From Longimicrobiales bacterium (GTDB taxonomy: Bacteria; Gemmatimonadota; Gemmatimonadetes; Longimicrobiales; RSA9), in the NCBI GenBank assembly GCA_035764935.1, contig DASTYK010000099.1:1-55991 (forward strand): DNA of 55,991 nt, given 5' to 3'. The notes beneath the pieces were generated by a model. That model was given only the letters and a program-made list of their open reading frames with translations. It was not told the DNA's origin and did not search any database. Position numbers and translations under genes: made by a program. Below, piece by piece: positions 45,385-55,991 of the stretch (its first letter is position 1; each line of letters opens with the position of its first letter).

Positions 45385-46976
45385 GGCTGCTGCGACGTGA
45401 CGGGTGTGGTGCGCTTCGCGTCCGCGACCATGCGTGCGACATCCTCCAGCAGCGCCGGCGCGTCGTAGACGACGCCGTCCTTGATCGTCCAGCGGACGCC
45501 ACCGACCGTCACGGGCTGCCCGTTGTCGTCCAGCCGCGTCGTGCCGGTGCCGTAGAGCACCTTGAAGTTGTGCAGCGGGTTCTCCGGCACGATGACGAGG
45601 TCGGCGAGCATACCCGTGCGCAGCATGCCGAACTGCGGGCGCTCGCCCTTCGGCTCCATCAGCGTTTCCGCGCCGCACACGGTGGCGCTGCGTACGACCT
45701 CGAGCGGGTGGAAGCCGGCCTCCTGCAGCAGCTCGAGCTCACGGATATAGTCGAAGCCGTACAGCTTGTAGATGAAGCCGCTGTCGCTGCCGGTGCAGAC
45801 GCGACCGCCACGGTTCTTGTATTCGTTCAGGAACCGCATCCACACGCGGAAGTTCTCGCGCCACTCGATCTCGTCCTGCGTGGTCCAGTCGAACCAGTAG
45901 GAGCCGTGCGCCTCACGGCTCGGCTGGTAGAACTGCCAGAGCGAGGGCAGCGTGTACGGCTCGTGCCAGTCCGCATTGCGCGCGCGCATGACGTCGCGGT
46001 TGGCCTCGTAGATCGTGAGCGTCGGGTCCAGCACGAAGCCGAGCTCGAGCAGCTCTTCCATGACCGCGTTCCAGCGGTCACTGCCCGGCTCCGCTGCCTG
46101 GCGCCAGAGTCGGCCGGCCTGCGCGAAGCGATGGTACTCGTCGTTGTAGTTGTAGTCCGCAGGGTAATGCTGCACCGTGCGATCGTCGAACAACGCCTCC
46201 GGCAGACCGTACCAGTGCTCCAGGCTGCCGAGCCCGAGGCGCGCCGCATCCAGCGCATCCATCTGTGCGACGCCCGTCTGCGCGAGATGCGCCTGCGTGC
46301 CGAGGCCGCGTGCGCGCGCCTCGTCGATCAGTGCCTCCATCACGGGCGGGTCGTAGCTGCCCAGCTTGAAGCCGTCGACGCCCTGCTCCGCCGCCCAGCG
46401 GACGTACGCGCGTGCCTGTTCCGGGGTGTCGATCCGGCCGCGGTCCCAGCCGGCTCCGGGTCGCACGTAGACGAACACGCGGGGTGCTGCGATCTCGTTG
46501 CGCGCACTGCGCTCGCGTGCACGCAGCGTCCACTCGACGCCGTTGCCGCTGCCGGGATCGCGGATCGTCGTGACACCGTGCGCCAGCCACAGCTTGTAGA
46601 CGTACTCCGCAGGCGTGCCCTGCTGGGCGCCGCCGGTGTGCGCGTGCAGGTCGACAAAACCGGGCAGTGCGTACATGCCGTGCGCATCGATCTCGCGCGT
46701 GGCGCCCTGCGGGCGGCGCTCATCGTCGATGGGCAGCCCGGGAGCACCGACGCCGCGGATCTCGGTGATGCGGTTGCGCTCGATCACGATGTCGGCCGGA
46801 CCCCAGGGCGGTGCACCGGTGCCGTCGATGATCGTGACGCCGCGGACGATCAGCCGCTCGTGCGGGCCGTGCCCCTCGTCGCGCGCAGGGGCTTCCGGGA
46901 CCGTACGCTGTCCGGCCGCCGGCGCGGCGGCTGCGATCAGCAGTGTGGCGAGTGCGGCTGTGTGGAGGCGGAGCAT
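45381..46976 (-). CDS. Secreted amidohydrolase
   Basis: A 531-residue metal-dependent hydrolase with a signal peptide (MLRLHTAALATLLIAAAAPA). The beta-sandwich opening is RGVTIIDGTGAPPWGPADIV and the metal site DLHAHTGG. Later metal or substrate residues include QAHLAQTG and TGSDSGF. A C-terminal LADLVIVPENPLHNFKVLYG segment is typical of imidazolonepropionase/prolidase-like amidohydrolases. It acts outside the cytoplasm on an unknown cyclic amide or peptide. ATG 46976 begins the signal peptide. Confidence 0.9.
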   Translation of the reverse strand: MLRLHTAALATLLIAAAAPAAGQRTVPEAPARDEGHGPHERLIVRGVTIIDGTGAPPWGPADIVIERNRITEIRGVGAPGLPIDDERRPQGATREIDAHGMYALPGFVDLHAHTGGAQQGTPAEYVYKLWLAHGVTTIRDPGSGNGVEWTLRARERSARNEIAAPRVFVYVRPGAGWDRGRIDTPEQARAYVRWAAEQGVDGFKLGSYDPPVMEALIDEARARGLGTQAHLAQTGVAQMDALDAARLGLGSLEHWYGLPEALFDDRTVQHYPADYNYNDEYHRFAQAGRLWRQAAEPGSDRWNAVMEELLELGFVLDPTLTIYEANRDVMRARNADWHEPYTLPSLWQFYQPSREAHGSYWFDWTTQDEIEWRENFRVWMRFLNEYKNRGGRVCTGSDSGFIYKLYGFDYIRELELLQEAGFHPLEVVRSATVCGAETLMEPKGERPQFGMLRTGMLADLVIVPENPLHNFKVLYGTGTTRLDDNGQPVTVGGVRWTIKDGVVYDAPALLEDVARMVADAKRTTPVTSQQP

Positions 46977-47150
46977 GGCCGGGACTCCTCTGGTGGTCGG
47001 CGCAGGAAGCTGGCGCAAGGTAGGCGGCCGGCCGAGGGGCTGGCAAATGGCGGTGAGAGCCATCGGCCTCTGGCGGTGGCAGGCGCCGCGCCTTTACTCT
47101 CCGCAGACCTGCCGATCGCCATCTCGTATCCCCCAACGAAAGGTGTCCAC

Positions 47151-48779
47151 ATGGGCAGCAAGCTGCGAACGTCGCTACCCCTCACCCTGGCCTCGGTCCT
47201 GGCCATCACCGCATGCGCGGAGACCGGTCCGCTCGCACCGGACGCGCGCGATACGGGTCTCAGCCCCACGCTCGCACTGCACGAGGCATCCCTGCAGGCG
47301 ACGCCGGCCGGCTTCATCCGCATCGGCGTCGTGCCATCGGCCACGTCCGTGCGCGTCGGCGCTGCGGGTGACTGGATCGTGCGTGACAAGGCGACCGGCG
47401 CGACGCTGCTCAGCGGGAGCGGCGATGCGGTGACGGTCCGGCTGCTTGCAGCCGGCGAGGTCCGGACGCGCCGGTGGTTCCAGGTGACGTGCAGCGGCAG
47501 CCCCTCGACCGTCGCAGACCTGGTCACGCGAGGCCAGGCGGCGGGCTTCGAGACGTTGACCGAGGACCTGGGCTTCTGCACGCGCGTGCTGTTCGGCTCG
47601 CTGCCGGTAGGCGAGAGTGCGGCGGATCGGACGGCGTTCGTGGCGTCGCTCGGCGCGGCGGGCCTGCCGACGGCGGGGGGCTACTGGCAGACCAAGACCG
47701 TAGTGAGCGGCGAATCCCAGGTGGAAGCGTCGTACGGCGACGAGGAGCGCGTTGCGAACAACCCGGTCGTGCTGGAGTCCGCCGACGGCATCGTGCTGAT
47801 CAACGGATCACCGTACCGCGGCGTCGTCGAGGTCTGGACCAACTCGGGCGGCACGCTCGCGGCGATCAACGAGCTGCCCATCGAGGACTACCTGTACGGC
47901 GTGGTTCCGCGCGAGCTGCCGCCCGGACCGTACGGTGAGCCCGAGGCGCAGAAGGCGCAGGCGGTCGCGGCACGCACGTACGCGCTCGCGAACATGGGCA
48001 AGCGCGGCGCGGACGGCTACGACCTGCTCACCACGACGTCGGACCAGGTGTATGGCGGCGTGGCCGCGGAGCACCCCGTGTCCACCGCGGCCGTCGATGC
48101 GACGGCGAACGTCGTCGCCGTCTACAACGGCACGCTGATCAGCACGCTCTACCACTCGACCAGCGGCGGGTTCACGGCGAACAGCGAGGACGTGTACGCG
48201 AACCCGGTCGCATACCTGCGCGGTGTCCCGGACGCCGAGCGCGGCAGCGCGCTGGATCATGTCCCCTCCCTGGACGTGTTCATGCGCCACGCGAATCCGA
48301 CGAACCTGCGCGCACGCGCCGAGGGCGATTTCGAGGCCGACTGGTCGATTTACCACCGCTGGGTGGTCACCTGGACCTTGGACGAGATGGCGCAGGCACT
48401 GTCGTCGAGCTTCGCCACGACCGTGACGCAGGTCGATTCGATCGTGGTCACCGACCGCGCGGATCATGGCCGCGTGCGCGCGATCGTGTTCTACACGGAT
48501 GCGGGCGCCCTGGTCGGCACCAAGGACGGCATCCGCTCGCGACTGCCATACTTCAACGCGAGCGGCACACTGTCGTCGCTGCGCAGCACGCTGTTCTTCA
48601 TCGAGCCGTGGCAGGAGCGCGGCGCGGTCGTCGGCTGGAAGGCGTATGGCGGCGGCTGGGGGCACGGCGTAGGCATGTCGCAGACAGGCGCCGTCGAAAT
48701 GGCGCAGCGCGGCCGCACCTACCAGGAAATCCTGGCGCACTACTACCAGGGCAGCACCACCGAGGTGCGCACGTACTGA
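47151..48779 (+). CDS. SpoIID/LytB domain lipoprotein
   Basis: A 542-residue exported protein with a lipobox (LAITAC, Cys22). The SpoIID catalytic domain is in the C-terminal two-thirds: INELPIEDYLYGVVPRELPP, EAQKAQAVAARTYAL, STSGGFTANSEDV and GHGVGMSQTGAVEMAQRG. SpoIID-type proteins are lytic transglycosylases acting on denuded peptidoglycan; here the domain is in a non-sporulating-type context. The N-terminal domain is unassigned. Divergent from the amidohydrolase. Confidence 0.9.
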   Translation: MGSKLRTSLPLTLASVLAITACAETGPLAPDARDTGLSPTLALHEASLQATPAGFIRIGVVPSATSVRVGAAGDWIVRDKATGATLLSGSGDAVTVRLLAAGEVRTRRWFQVTCSGSPSTVADLVTRGQAAGFETLTEDLGFCTRVLFGSLPVGESAADRTAFVASLGAAGLPTAGGYWQTKTVVSGESQVEASYGDEERVANNPVVLESADGIVLINGSPYRGVVEVWTNSGGTLAAINELPIEDYLYGVVPRELPPGPYGEPEAQKAQAVAARTYALANMGKRGADGYDLLTTTSDQVYGGVAAEHPVSTAAVDATANVVAVYNGTLISTLYHSTSGGFTANSEDVYANPVAYLRGVPDAERGSALDHVPSLDVFMRHANPTNLRARAEGDFEADWSIYHRWVVTWTLDEMAQALSSSFATTVTQVDSIVVTDRADHGRVRAIVFYTDAGALVGTKDGIRSRLPYFNASGTLSSLRSTLFFIEPWQERGAVVGWKAYGGGWGHGVGMSQTGAVEMAQRGRTYQEILAHYYQGSTTEVRTY

Positions 48780-48816
48780 TTACGCAAGCTCATCGACAAT
48801 CACGGCAGAAATGACA

Positions 48817-48854
48817 GCGAGGCTGGCAGCACGGTTTGCGTGCGCCAGCCTCGC
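48817..48854. terminator. Bidirectional terminator between convergent genes
   Basis: Perfect 11-bp stem GCGAGGCTGGC/GCCAGCCTCGC with a 16-base loop, followed by CTCTTCT on the plus strand. It lies between the SpoIID and carB stops. Confidence 0.65.
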
Positions 48855-48877
48855 TCTTCTGCCGACTGCCTGCCCCG

Positions 48878-52114
<3,237 letters not shown>

Positions 52115-52122
52115 GGCTGCGG

Positions 52123-52236
52123 CTACCCTTCCCGCTTCCGGCCCTCGAGGCGGATCGCGGTGACGGCGATGGTGATGAACCCGCCCCACACGATCCCGGC
52201 TATGACGATGAAGGTGATTACGGCGGCGCTCGACAT
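52123..52236 (-). CDS. MetS-like small subunit of an NSS-family transporter
   Basis: A 37-residue single-helix protein: [20 protein letters not shown], then [17 protein letters not shown]. The size, the WGG inside the helix and the short basic tail match the MetS-type small subunits that accompany neurotransmitter:sodium-symporter transporters such as the methionine/alanine importer MetP. A GGGAG ribosome site precedes the ATG. It ends eight bases before carB, and no transporter gene is beside it. Confidence 0.65.
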   Translation of the reverse strand: MSSAAVITFIVIAGIVWGGFITIAVTAIRLEGRKREG

Positions 52237-52449
52237 GTCTGCTCCCGGCAGGTGGTCAGGGACCGGTTACCGGGCGGGGAAAGTGCGGGCCGGGCGGGGA
52301 CGCCGCAAGGTGAGGTCCGAAGGCCGGTGCGACTCTTGCGCGTCTCGCACGTCGCACAGGGCAGGCATCCGCGATCAACCGGATCGGAGCCGGCGGCCGG
52401 GGCGCCGCGGCCAGCAGATAGATCGACCTACAGTCGCGGAGCTACGCCC

Positions 52450-52734
52450 ATGCTCAACCCGCTCGATACCATCGAGGAACGGCTCGGCTCGATCATCATC
52501 GATGGTCAACGCTGCGAGATGGCGGTTCGCTCACAGCCCGACGACGGCGGCACCTGGCACAATGCCCTGATCTTTCGACGCGACGGACGCGTGGCCGGCA
52601 CGGACGAGCTGGTCGCGGGCGTCGAGTGGCACGTGCCACCCGGGATCGCGCTGCAGCGCGCGCACGAGCTTCCGGAGAAGGACCGGCTCGAGCTGTTCCA
52701 GAGGGCTCTGCGACCGCGGCCGCCACTCCTCTGA
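52450..52734 (+). CDS. Hypothetical protein, 94 residues
   Basis: A small soluble protein I do not recognise. It contains NALIFRRDGRVAGTDELVAG, a strand-turn-strand pattern, and a C-terminal helix LPEKDRLELFQRAL. ATG 52450 has a weak ribosome site. Transcribed away from the MetS-like/carB pair and converging on the cytochrome gene. Codon use looks genuine. Confidence 0.6.
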   Translation: MLNPLDTIEERLGSIIIDGQRCEMAVRSQPDDGGTWHNALIFRRDGRVAGTDELVAGVEWHVPPGIALQRAHELPEKDRLELFQRALRPRPPLL

Positions 52735-52788
52735 GCGACGGCCGCCTCGTACAACCTGCCGTGCTGGTGCGCCGTCCGGCGCGCGGCG

Positions 52789-53349
52789 TCAGCGGCTGAT
52801 CGTGTAGATGTAGGCCGCGACGTCGCGGATCTGCTCGTCGGAGAGCTGGGCTCCGCCCATCGGGGGCATGGCTGCCGGGTACTGTGACGGCTGCGGCACG
52901 CCTTCGCGTACGATCCGCTCGATCTCCGGCAGCGAGCCGTCGATGTTCAGCCACTCGCTGTCGGCCAGCGGCGGGGCCAGCGGCGTACCGCCGCCGGTCG
53001 CGCCGTGACACGTGAAGCAGAAGCCCGCACCCCCGAAGACCTGCTCGCCCGCTGCGACCATCTCCTGCGTCACGCCCTCCGGCAGCTCCGCTGCAGGCGG
53101 CGGCTGCTGGCCGGGCTGCTCCGCGGGCGCCTCCTGCGCCGGCGTCGTATCCGGCATGGGCACCTCGGTGATCACCGGCGTCAGGGGCTCGCGCAGCAGC
53201 GCCATATCCGACGGCTGCTCGCCCCGGATCAGGAGCGTGGGATGCTCGAGCGGCGCCTTGGTATAGCCGCGGTCGTCGTTCGTCTCCAGGTCGCCGCAGG
53301 CTGCGGCGGCCAGTGCGCAGAACGCGAGTGTGCGGATCACTGCCTTCAT
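52789..53349 (-). CDS. Lipoprotein cytochrome c
   Basis: A 186-residue protein with a lipobox (LAAAAC, Cys18) and a Pro/Gln/Ala-rich linker (about 70-92). One class I cytochrome c domain follows: the heme site CFTCH (C111, C114, H115) and a methionine ligand within AAMPPMGG, ending DVAAYIYTIS. It would be tethered to the periplasmic side of a membrane and carry electrons, partner unknown. ATG 53349 follows GGAGG. The upstream frame is an octamer repeat, not coding. Confidence 0.88.
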   Translation of the reverse strand: MKAVIRTLAFCALAAAACGDLETNDDRGYTKAPLEHPTLLIRGEQPSDMALLREPLTPVITEVPMPDTTPAQEAPAEQPGQQPPPAAELPEGVTQEMVAAGEQVFGGAGFCFTCHGATGGGTPLAPPLADSEWLNIDGSLPEIERIVREGVPQPSQYPAAMPPMGGAQLSDEQIRDVAAYIYTISR

Positions 53350-53443
53350 CGTCTGAAATCCTCCGGAATTGGCCGGGCGGAAGATAGGGGGGCGTTTCGA
53401 TGAAGGAAAGGCGGGCCGGGGCCCGGGTCCCGGGCCGGGGCCT

Positions 53444-53516
53444 GAACAGCGGAACAGCGGAACAGCGGAACAGCGGAACAGCGGAACAGCGGAACAGCGG
53501 AACAGCGGGCGCGAAA
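53444..53516. repeat. Octamer tandem array, about nine copies
   Basis: Tandem GGAACAGC units, 95-170 bases upstream of the cytochrome c gene. As with the imuA array, a GC-rich block (GGCGGGCCGGGGCCC at about 53410) lies between the array and the gene. On the minus strand the units read GTTCCGCT here and GTTCAGCG at the imuA array. Confidence 0.95.
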
Positions 53517-53910
53517 CCGATCCTGAACGGCTTCCCCTGCCACTCGACACGCGTAGCGCCCGAACCAGCCCCTTGGCGCGGCAACGGGCATCATGACCGA
53601 CAGGGCGCCAAGCGCCCGCTCGGGAAATGGGCTACTTGTCGCTTGGCCGGTCAGGGTGACCGTTGCCGCGCCACTCATCCACCTTTGTCGTCGTGCGTGG
53701 CGCCCCAGCGGGCACGAGGAAGACGAGTTCCCCGCATTCCCGTCCGTCGACTTCGCTGCGACCGGGAAGATCGGCGGCAGCGCGCTGCACGACCTGATCC
53801 GACAGACCTCGTTTGCCGTGTCGACCGAGGAGAGTCGCCGTGGCGGCCCCCCCGCGGGGGACCGCCCGTTCCATTCTACTCGGCGCACTACAGCGAAGCG
53901 CCTGCCAGGG
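53517..53910. other. Intergenic region with long imperfect hairpin
   Basis: No convincing gene. A 100-base imperfect inverted repeat occupies 53574-53673. The rest shows no recognised motif. Small frames on both strands reflect low stop density. Confidence 0.6.
53574..53673. repeat. Imperfect inverted repeat
   Basis: TGGCGCGGCAACGG at 53574 pairs with CCGTTGCCGCGCCA ending at 53673. Further pairing follows inward (TGACCG with CGGTCA, GCCAAGCG with CGCTTGGC), leaving a loop of about 20 bases. It would fold into a long hairpin and may be the remnant of a small mobile element. Confidence 0.7.
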
Positions 53911-55365
53911 TCAGTTCGCGCCTACGGCGCGCGCGACGTTGATGCGGCCCTTGCCGTAGTAGGCGGAGTTGCCACCCGCGATCGGGTCCGCCGAGTTGCG
54001 GATGTAGGCGCGCACCTGGGCCGGGTTGCGGCCGACATCCTCGACCGCGAGCGCGGCGAGGCCGGCGACGTGGGGGGTCGCCTGGCTGGTGCCGGCGACG
54101 CCAAACACGTAGTAGCCGTCCTCGCAGAAGTACAGGAAGCTGGTCTGCGGGCAGAGGGCGTATACCCACTCGCCAACGTCGCCGCCCGGGGCAGCAACAT
54201 CGATCGCCGAGCGGCCGTAGTTGGTGAAGCTGGAGGGCGCATTCTCCATGCGCGTCGAGGACACGCAGATCACGTGGGTCGCGTCGCAGTAGGTCGCGAA
54301 GAACGAGGGGATGTGCACGCGATCGACGATGTCACCCCTCTCGTCCTTGATAGCGATGTTGTGCTGCCGGTCGAGGTCGTTCGCGTCGTTTCCGGCCGCA
54401 ACAACGATCGTGACGCCCTGCTGCTTCGCATAGTTCATGATCGCGTTGTACGCCGCGACCTGGCCCGGGAACGCCGACTTACGGAACCAGCCGCCCAGGC
54501 TCATGTTGATCACATCCGCCCCGTTGTCGATTGCGTACAGGATCCCCTCGATCACACCGTGGCAGCCGCCGAATGCGCTGCACACCTTGACCGACATGAG
54601 CGTCGTCTTCGAGGTGACGCCCGCGAATGCCCAGGCATTGCTCGACACCTGCGTCGCCACGTTGGTACCATGGTAGTGCAGGTCGGTGCTCGGGTGGCGG
54701 CCGGGGAAGACGATGGACGTGATCAGGTCATCCAGCGGCTCGAACGACGTCGAGCGACCCAGGTCGACGAGCCCGGCCAGGTCCGGCAGCCCGTAGTCGA
54801 TGCCGGTATCGAGAATCGCTACCGTGACCGAGGGACTCCCCAGCCGCCCGGCGGCCCACGCCTCCGGCGCGTGTACCTGCCGCAGGTTCCACTGGCGGGA
54901 GAACAGGATGGCTGCGGCCGGATTGTTCGCGCTGCTCACCGCATCACCAGCCTGCATCGCAGAACCCAGTCCCCGCTCCGGCTGTGCGATCGCCGCGGGA
55001 GAGATGAGCTGCAGCGCCGCCATCGACTCGACGTACTGCGCACCGACGCGCGCTCGCAGCTGCGAGGCACCCGCCTCGTCCAGCCCGAGCACGACCGCGA
55101 TCCCGGTCTCGTGATTCAACGAAACGGTGCCGCCAAGTGCAGTAACCTGCGCTTCGAAGTCGGCGGGTGCACGCCCCCTGAACACCACGACGTGCTTGCC
55201 CGGGACCTGCGCGCGCAGTGCGTCGATATCGATGCCGTCCCGCGAAGTACCGGTCTCGTACGTTGCGACGTCCGGCGACAGCGCCGGCGCGACCGGGTCA
55301 TCCGCGCACGCGGCGAGGAGCGCGCTGCCAGCCAGGGCCAACGCAGTGAGCTTGACGTGCTTCAT
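53911..55365 (-). CDS. S8 family serine protease (subtilisin-like)
   Basis: A 484-residue exported protease with a lipoprotein signal (lipobox LLAAC). An inhibitor-like propeptide (about 45-120: GKHVVVFRGRAPADFEAQV) precedes the catalytic domain. The triad is visible as ILDTGID (Asp), HYHGTNVA (His) and GVAGTSQATPHVAG (Ser), with VVAAGND as the oxyanion Asn. The His motif reads HGTN in place of HGTH, retaining the catalytic His. Two ATGs lie at 55368 and 55365; the second has AGGAGG at better spacing. Confidence 0.93.
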   Translation of the reverse strand: MKHVKLTALALAGSALLAACADDPVAPALSPDVATYETGTSRDGIDIDALRAQVPGKHVVVFRGRAPADFEAQVTALGGTVSLNHETGIAVVLGLDEAGASQLRARVGAQYVESMAALQLISPAAIAQPERGLGSAMQAGDAVSSANNPAAAILFSRQWNLRQVHAPEAWAAGRLGSPSVTVAILDTGIDYGLPDLAGLVDLGRSTSFEPLDDLITSIVFPGRHPSTDLHYHGTNVATQVSSNAWAFAGVTSKTTLMSVKVCSAFGGCHGVIEGILYAIDNGADVINMSLGGWFRKSAFPGQVAAYNAIMNYAKQQGVTIVVAAGNDANDLDRQHNIAIKDERGDIVDRVHIPSFFATYCDATHVICVSSTRMENAPSSFTNYGRSAIDVAAPGGDVGEWVYALCPQTSFLYFCEDGYYVFGVAGTSQATPHVAGLAALAVEDVGRNPAQVRAYIRNSADPIAGGNSAYYGKGRINVARAVGAN

Positions 55366-55714
55366 CATGCCTCCTGGAGAGATTGCGGGGTTGGGCGCGT
55401 AAGTGCCCTCATGTGGCAGGCGGCCGGGCTGTCTCGGAGAGACCCGTGGCTTTGCGGACCGGCCTCGCGACCGGGGTGCCTTTGTGCAGCTACGTTGCTC
55501 GATCGTACACGCGGCATCTGCTGCCCACGGTACGGCAGATCAGGACCCGGCTATCGCGCCGGACTCGAATCGGTGCATGGTTTCGTCTGACTGGCAGGTG
55601 CGAAAACGATAAGGGGCCGGCGCAGGACCCGTCAAGCCGCGATTCCGGAGGCACGCCGGGGCTTGTCAGACCCGGCAGGCTCTCACAGGTCCGCGCGCCG
55701 CCCCTCGGCTCCTC
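55366..55714. other. Intergenic region, nothing identified
   Basis: About 350 bases between the ATPase end and the S8 protease start. It presumably holds the protease promoter, but I see no strong sigma-70 hexamers or convincing terminator. A short near-duplicate of CCTCTCACAG occurs at the ATPase 3' end. Confidence 0.5.
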
Positions 55715-55991
55715 TCACAGATCTGCCCGCCTCAACAGCTGCGCATTGAGCGCGACGATCACCGTGCTCAGCGACATCAGCACCGCGCCGATCGCGGGAT
55801 GCAGCAGGATCCCCTGCCTGGCCAGCACGCCGGCCGCGAGCGGGATTGCCACGATGTTGTAGCCAGCAGCCCACCAGAGGTTCTGGATCATCTTCCGGTA
55901 GGTTGCCCTGGACAGCCGGACGATGCGTGCGACGTCGCGCGGGTCGCTGCGCACGAGTACGACGTCGCCGGCCTCCACTGCCACGTCGGTG
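55715..55991 (-). CDS. Heavy-metal translocating P-type ATPase, C-terminal fragment
   Basis: The gene runs off the window, leaving about 92 C-terminal residues. The sequence [20 protein letters not shown], then [17 protein letters not shown] and a last two-helix membrane pair ([20 protein letters not shown]), is typical of copper/silver-type P1B ATPases such as CopA. The [12 protein letters not shown] motif carries the conserved transmembrane metal-site residues. The ion cannot be fixed without the rest. Confidence 0.9.
   Translation of the reverse strand, partial: TDVAVEAGDVVLVRSDPRDVARIVRLSRATYRKMIQNLWWAAGYNIVAIPLAAGVLARQGILLHPAIGAVLMSLSTVIVALNAQLLRRADL

Noticed and set aside
45570-48779. 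A 1069-codon plus-strand open frame across the amidohydrolase and SpoIID genes
   Set aside because: Only its last part (from 47151) has SpoIID motifs and a lipoprotein signal. The rest is antisense to the amidohydrolase and has no motif.
55683-55750. Short direct duplication at the ATPase 3' end
   Set aside because: Only about ten bases match closely, too little to claim an attachment site or repeat.

Overview
This is a high-GC (roughly two-thirds G+C by eye) chromosomal segment with dense, short-spaced protein genes and no rRNA, tRNA or CRISPR array that I can see. A diderm heterotroph is indicated by a TonB-dependent receptor, many lipoprotein and Sec signals, a SpoIID-type lipoprotein and a lipoprotein cytochrome c. 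The gene mix (ImuA/ImuB/DnaE2, DUF2911, secreted beta-lactamase-fold hydrolase and amidohydrolase, S8 protease) fits a soil-type Gemmatimonadota or a relative. That placement is inference, not proof.

Layout. 0.2-12 kb: a YcaQ-type glycosylase, a VOC protein and the mutagenesis genes dnaE2 and imuA-imuB, all on the minus strand. The mutagenesis genes are split by two plus-strand genes, a serine hydrolase and an aldehyde dehydrogenase. A GTTC-N7-GTTC type direct repeat precedes both dnaE2 and imuA. 12-14.1 kb: a repeat-rich island holding one AbiEi/DUF559-type gene between inverted 136-bp repeats. 14.1-15.7 kb: a TetR regulator with promoter and palindromic operator, coupled to an alpha/beta hydrolase. 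15.9-24.7 kb (minus): mutS, TonB-domain lipoprotein, cystathionine beta-synthase, ddl, rhomboid protease and an EF-G paralogue. 24.9-30.3 kb (plus): sucA, small membrane proteins and an acidic protein coupled to a uracil-DNA-glycosylase-fold enzyme. 30.3-30.7 kb: a long inverted repeat. 30.7-36.2 kb (minus): TonB-dependent receptor, anti-sigma and ECF sigma factor, DUF2911 lipoprotein, trpS. 36.4-39.3 kb: a DUF892-like and degenerate Rieske pair, queD, a response regulator and a Yip1-like protein. 39.3-47 kb (minus): HNH nuclease, priA, orphan GvpL/F, M24 peptidase, histone-deacetylase-fold enzyme, amidohydrolase. 47-56 kb: SpoIID lipoprotein, carB preceded by a 37-residue transporter-subunit-like gene, cytochrome c, S8 protease and the 3' end of a metal P-type ATPase.

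Themes. DNA repair and mutagenesis genes are frequent: YcaQ, DnaE2, ImuAB, MutS, UDG, PriA, HNH. Several dispersed repeat families occur, and one forms an in-frame insert in dnaE2. Genes are often joined by NTGA overlaps, where the downstream start may be ATG, TTG or, apparently, CTG.
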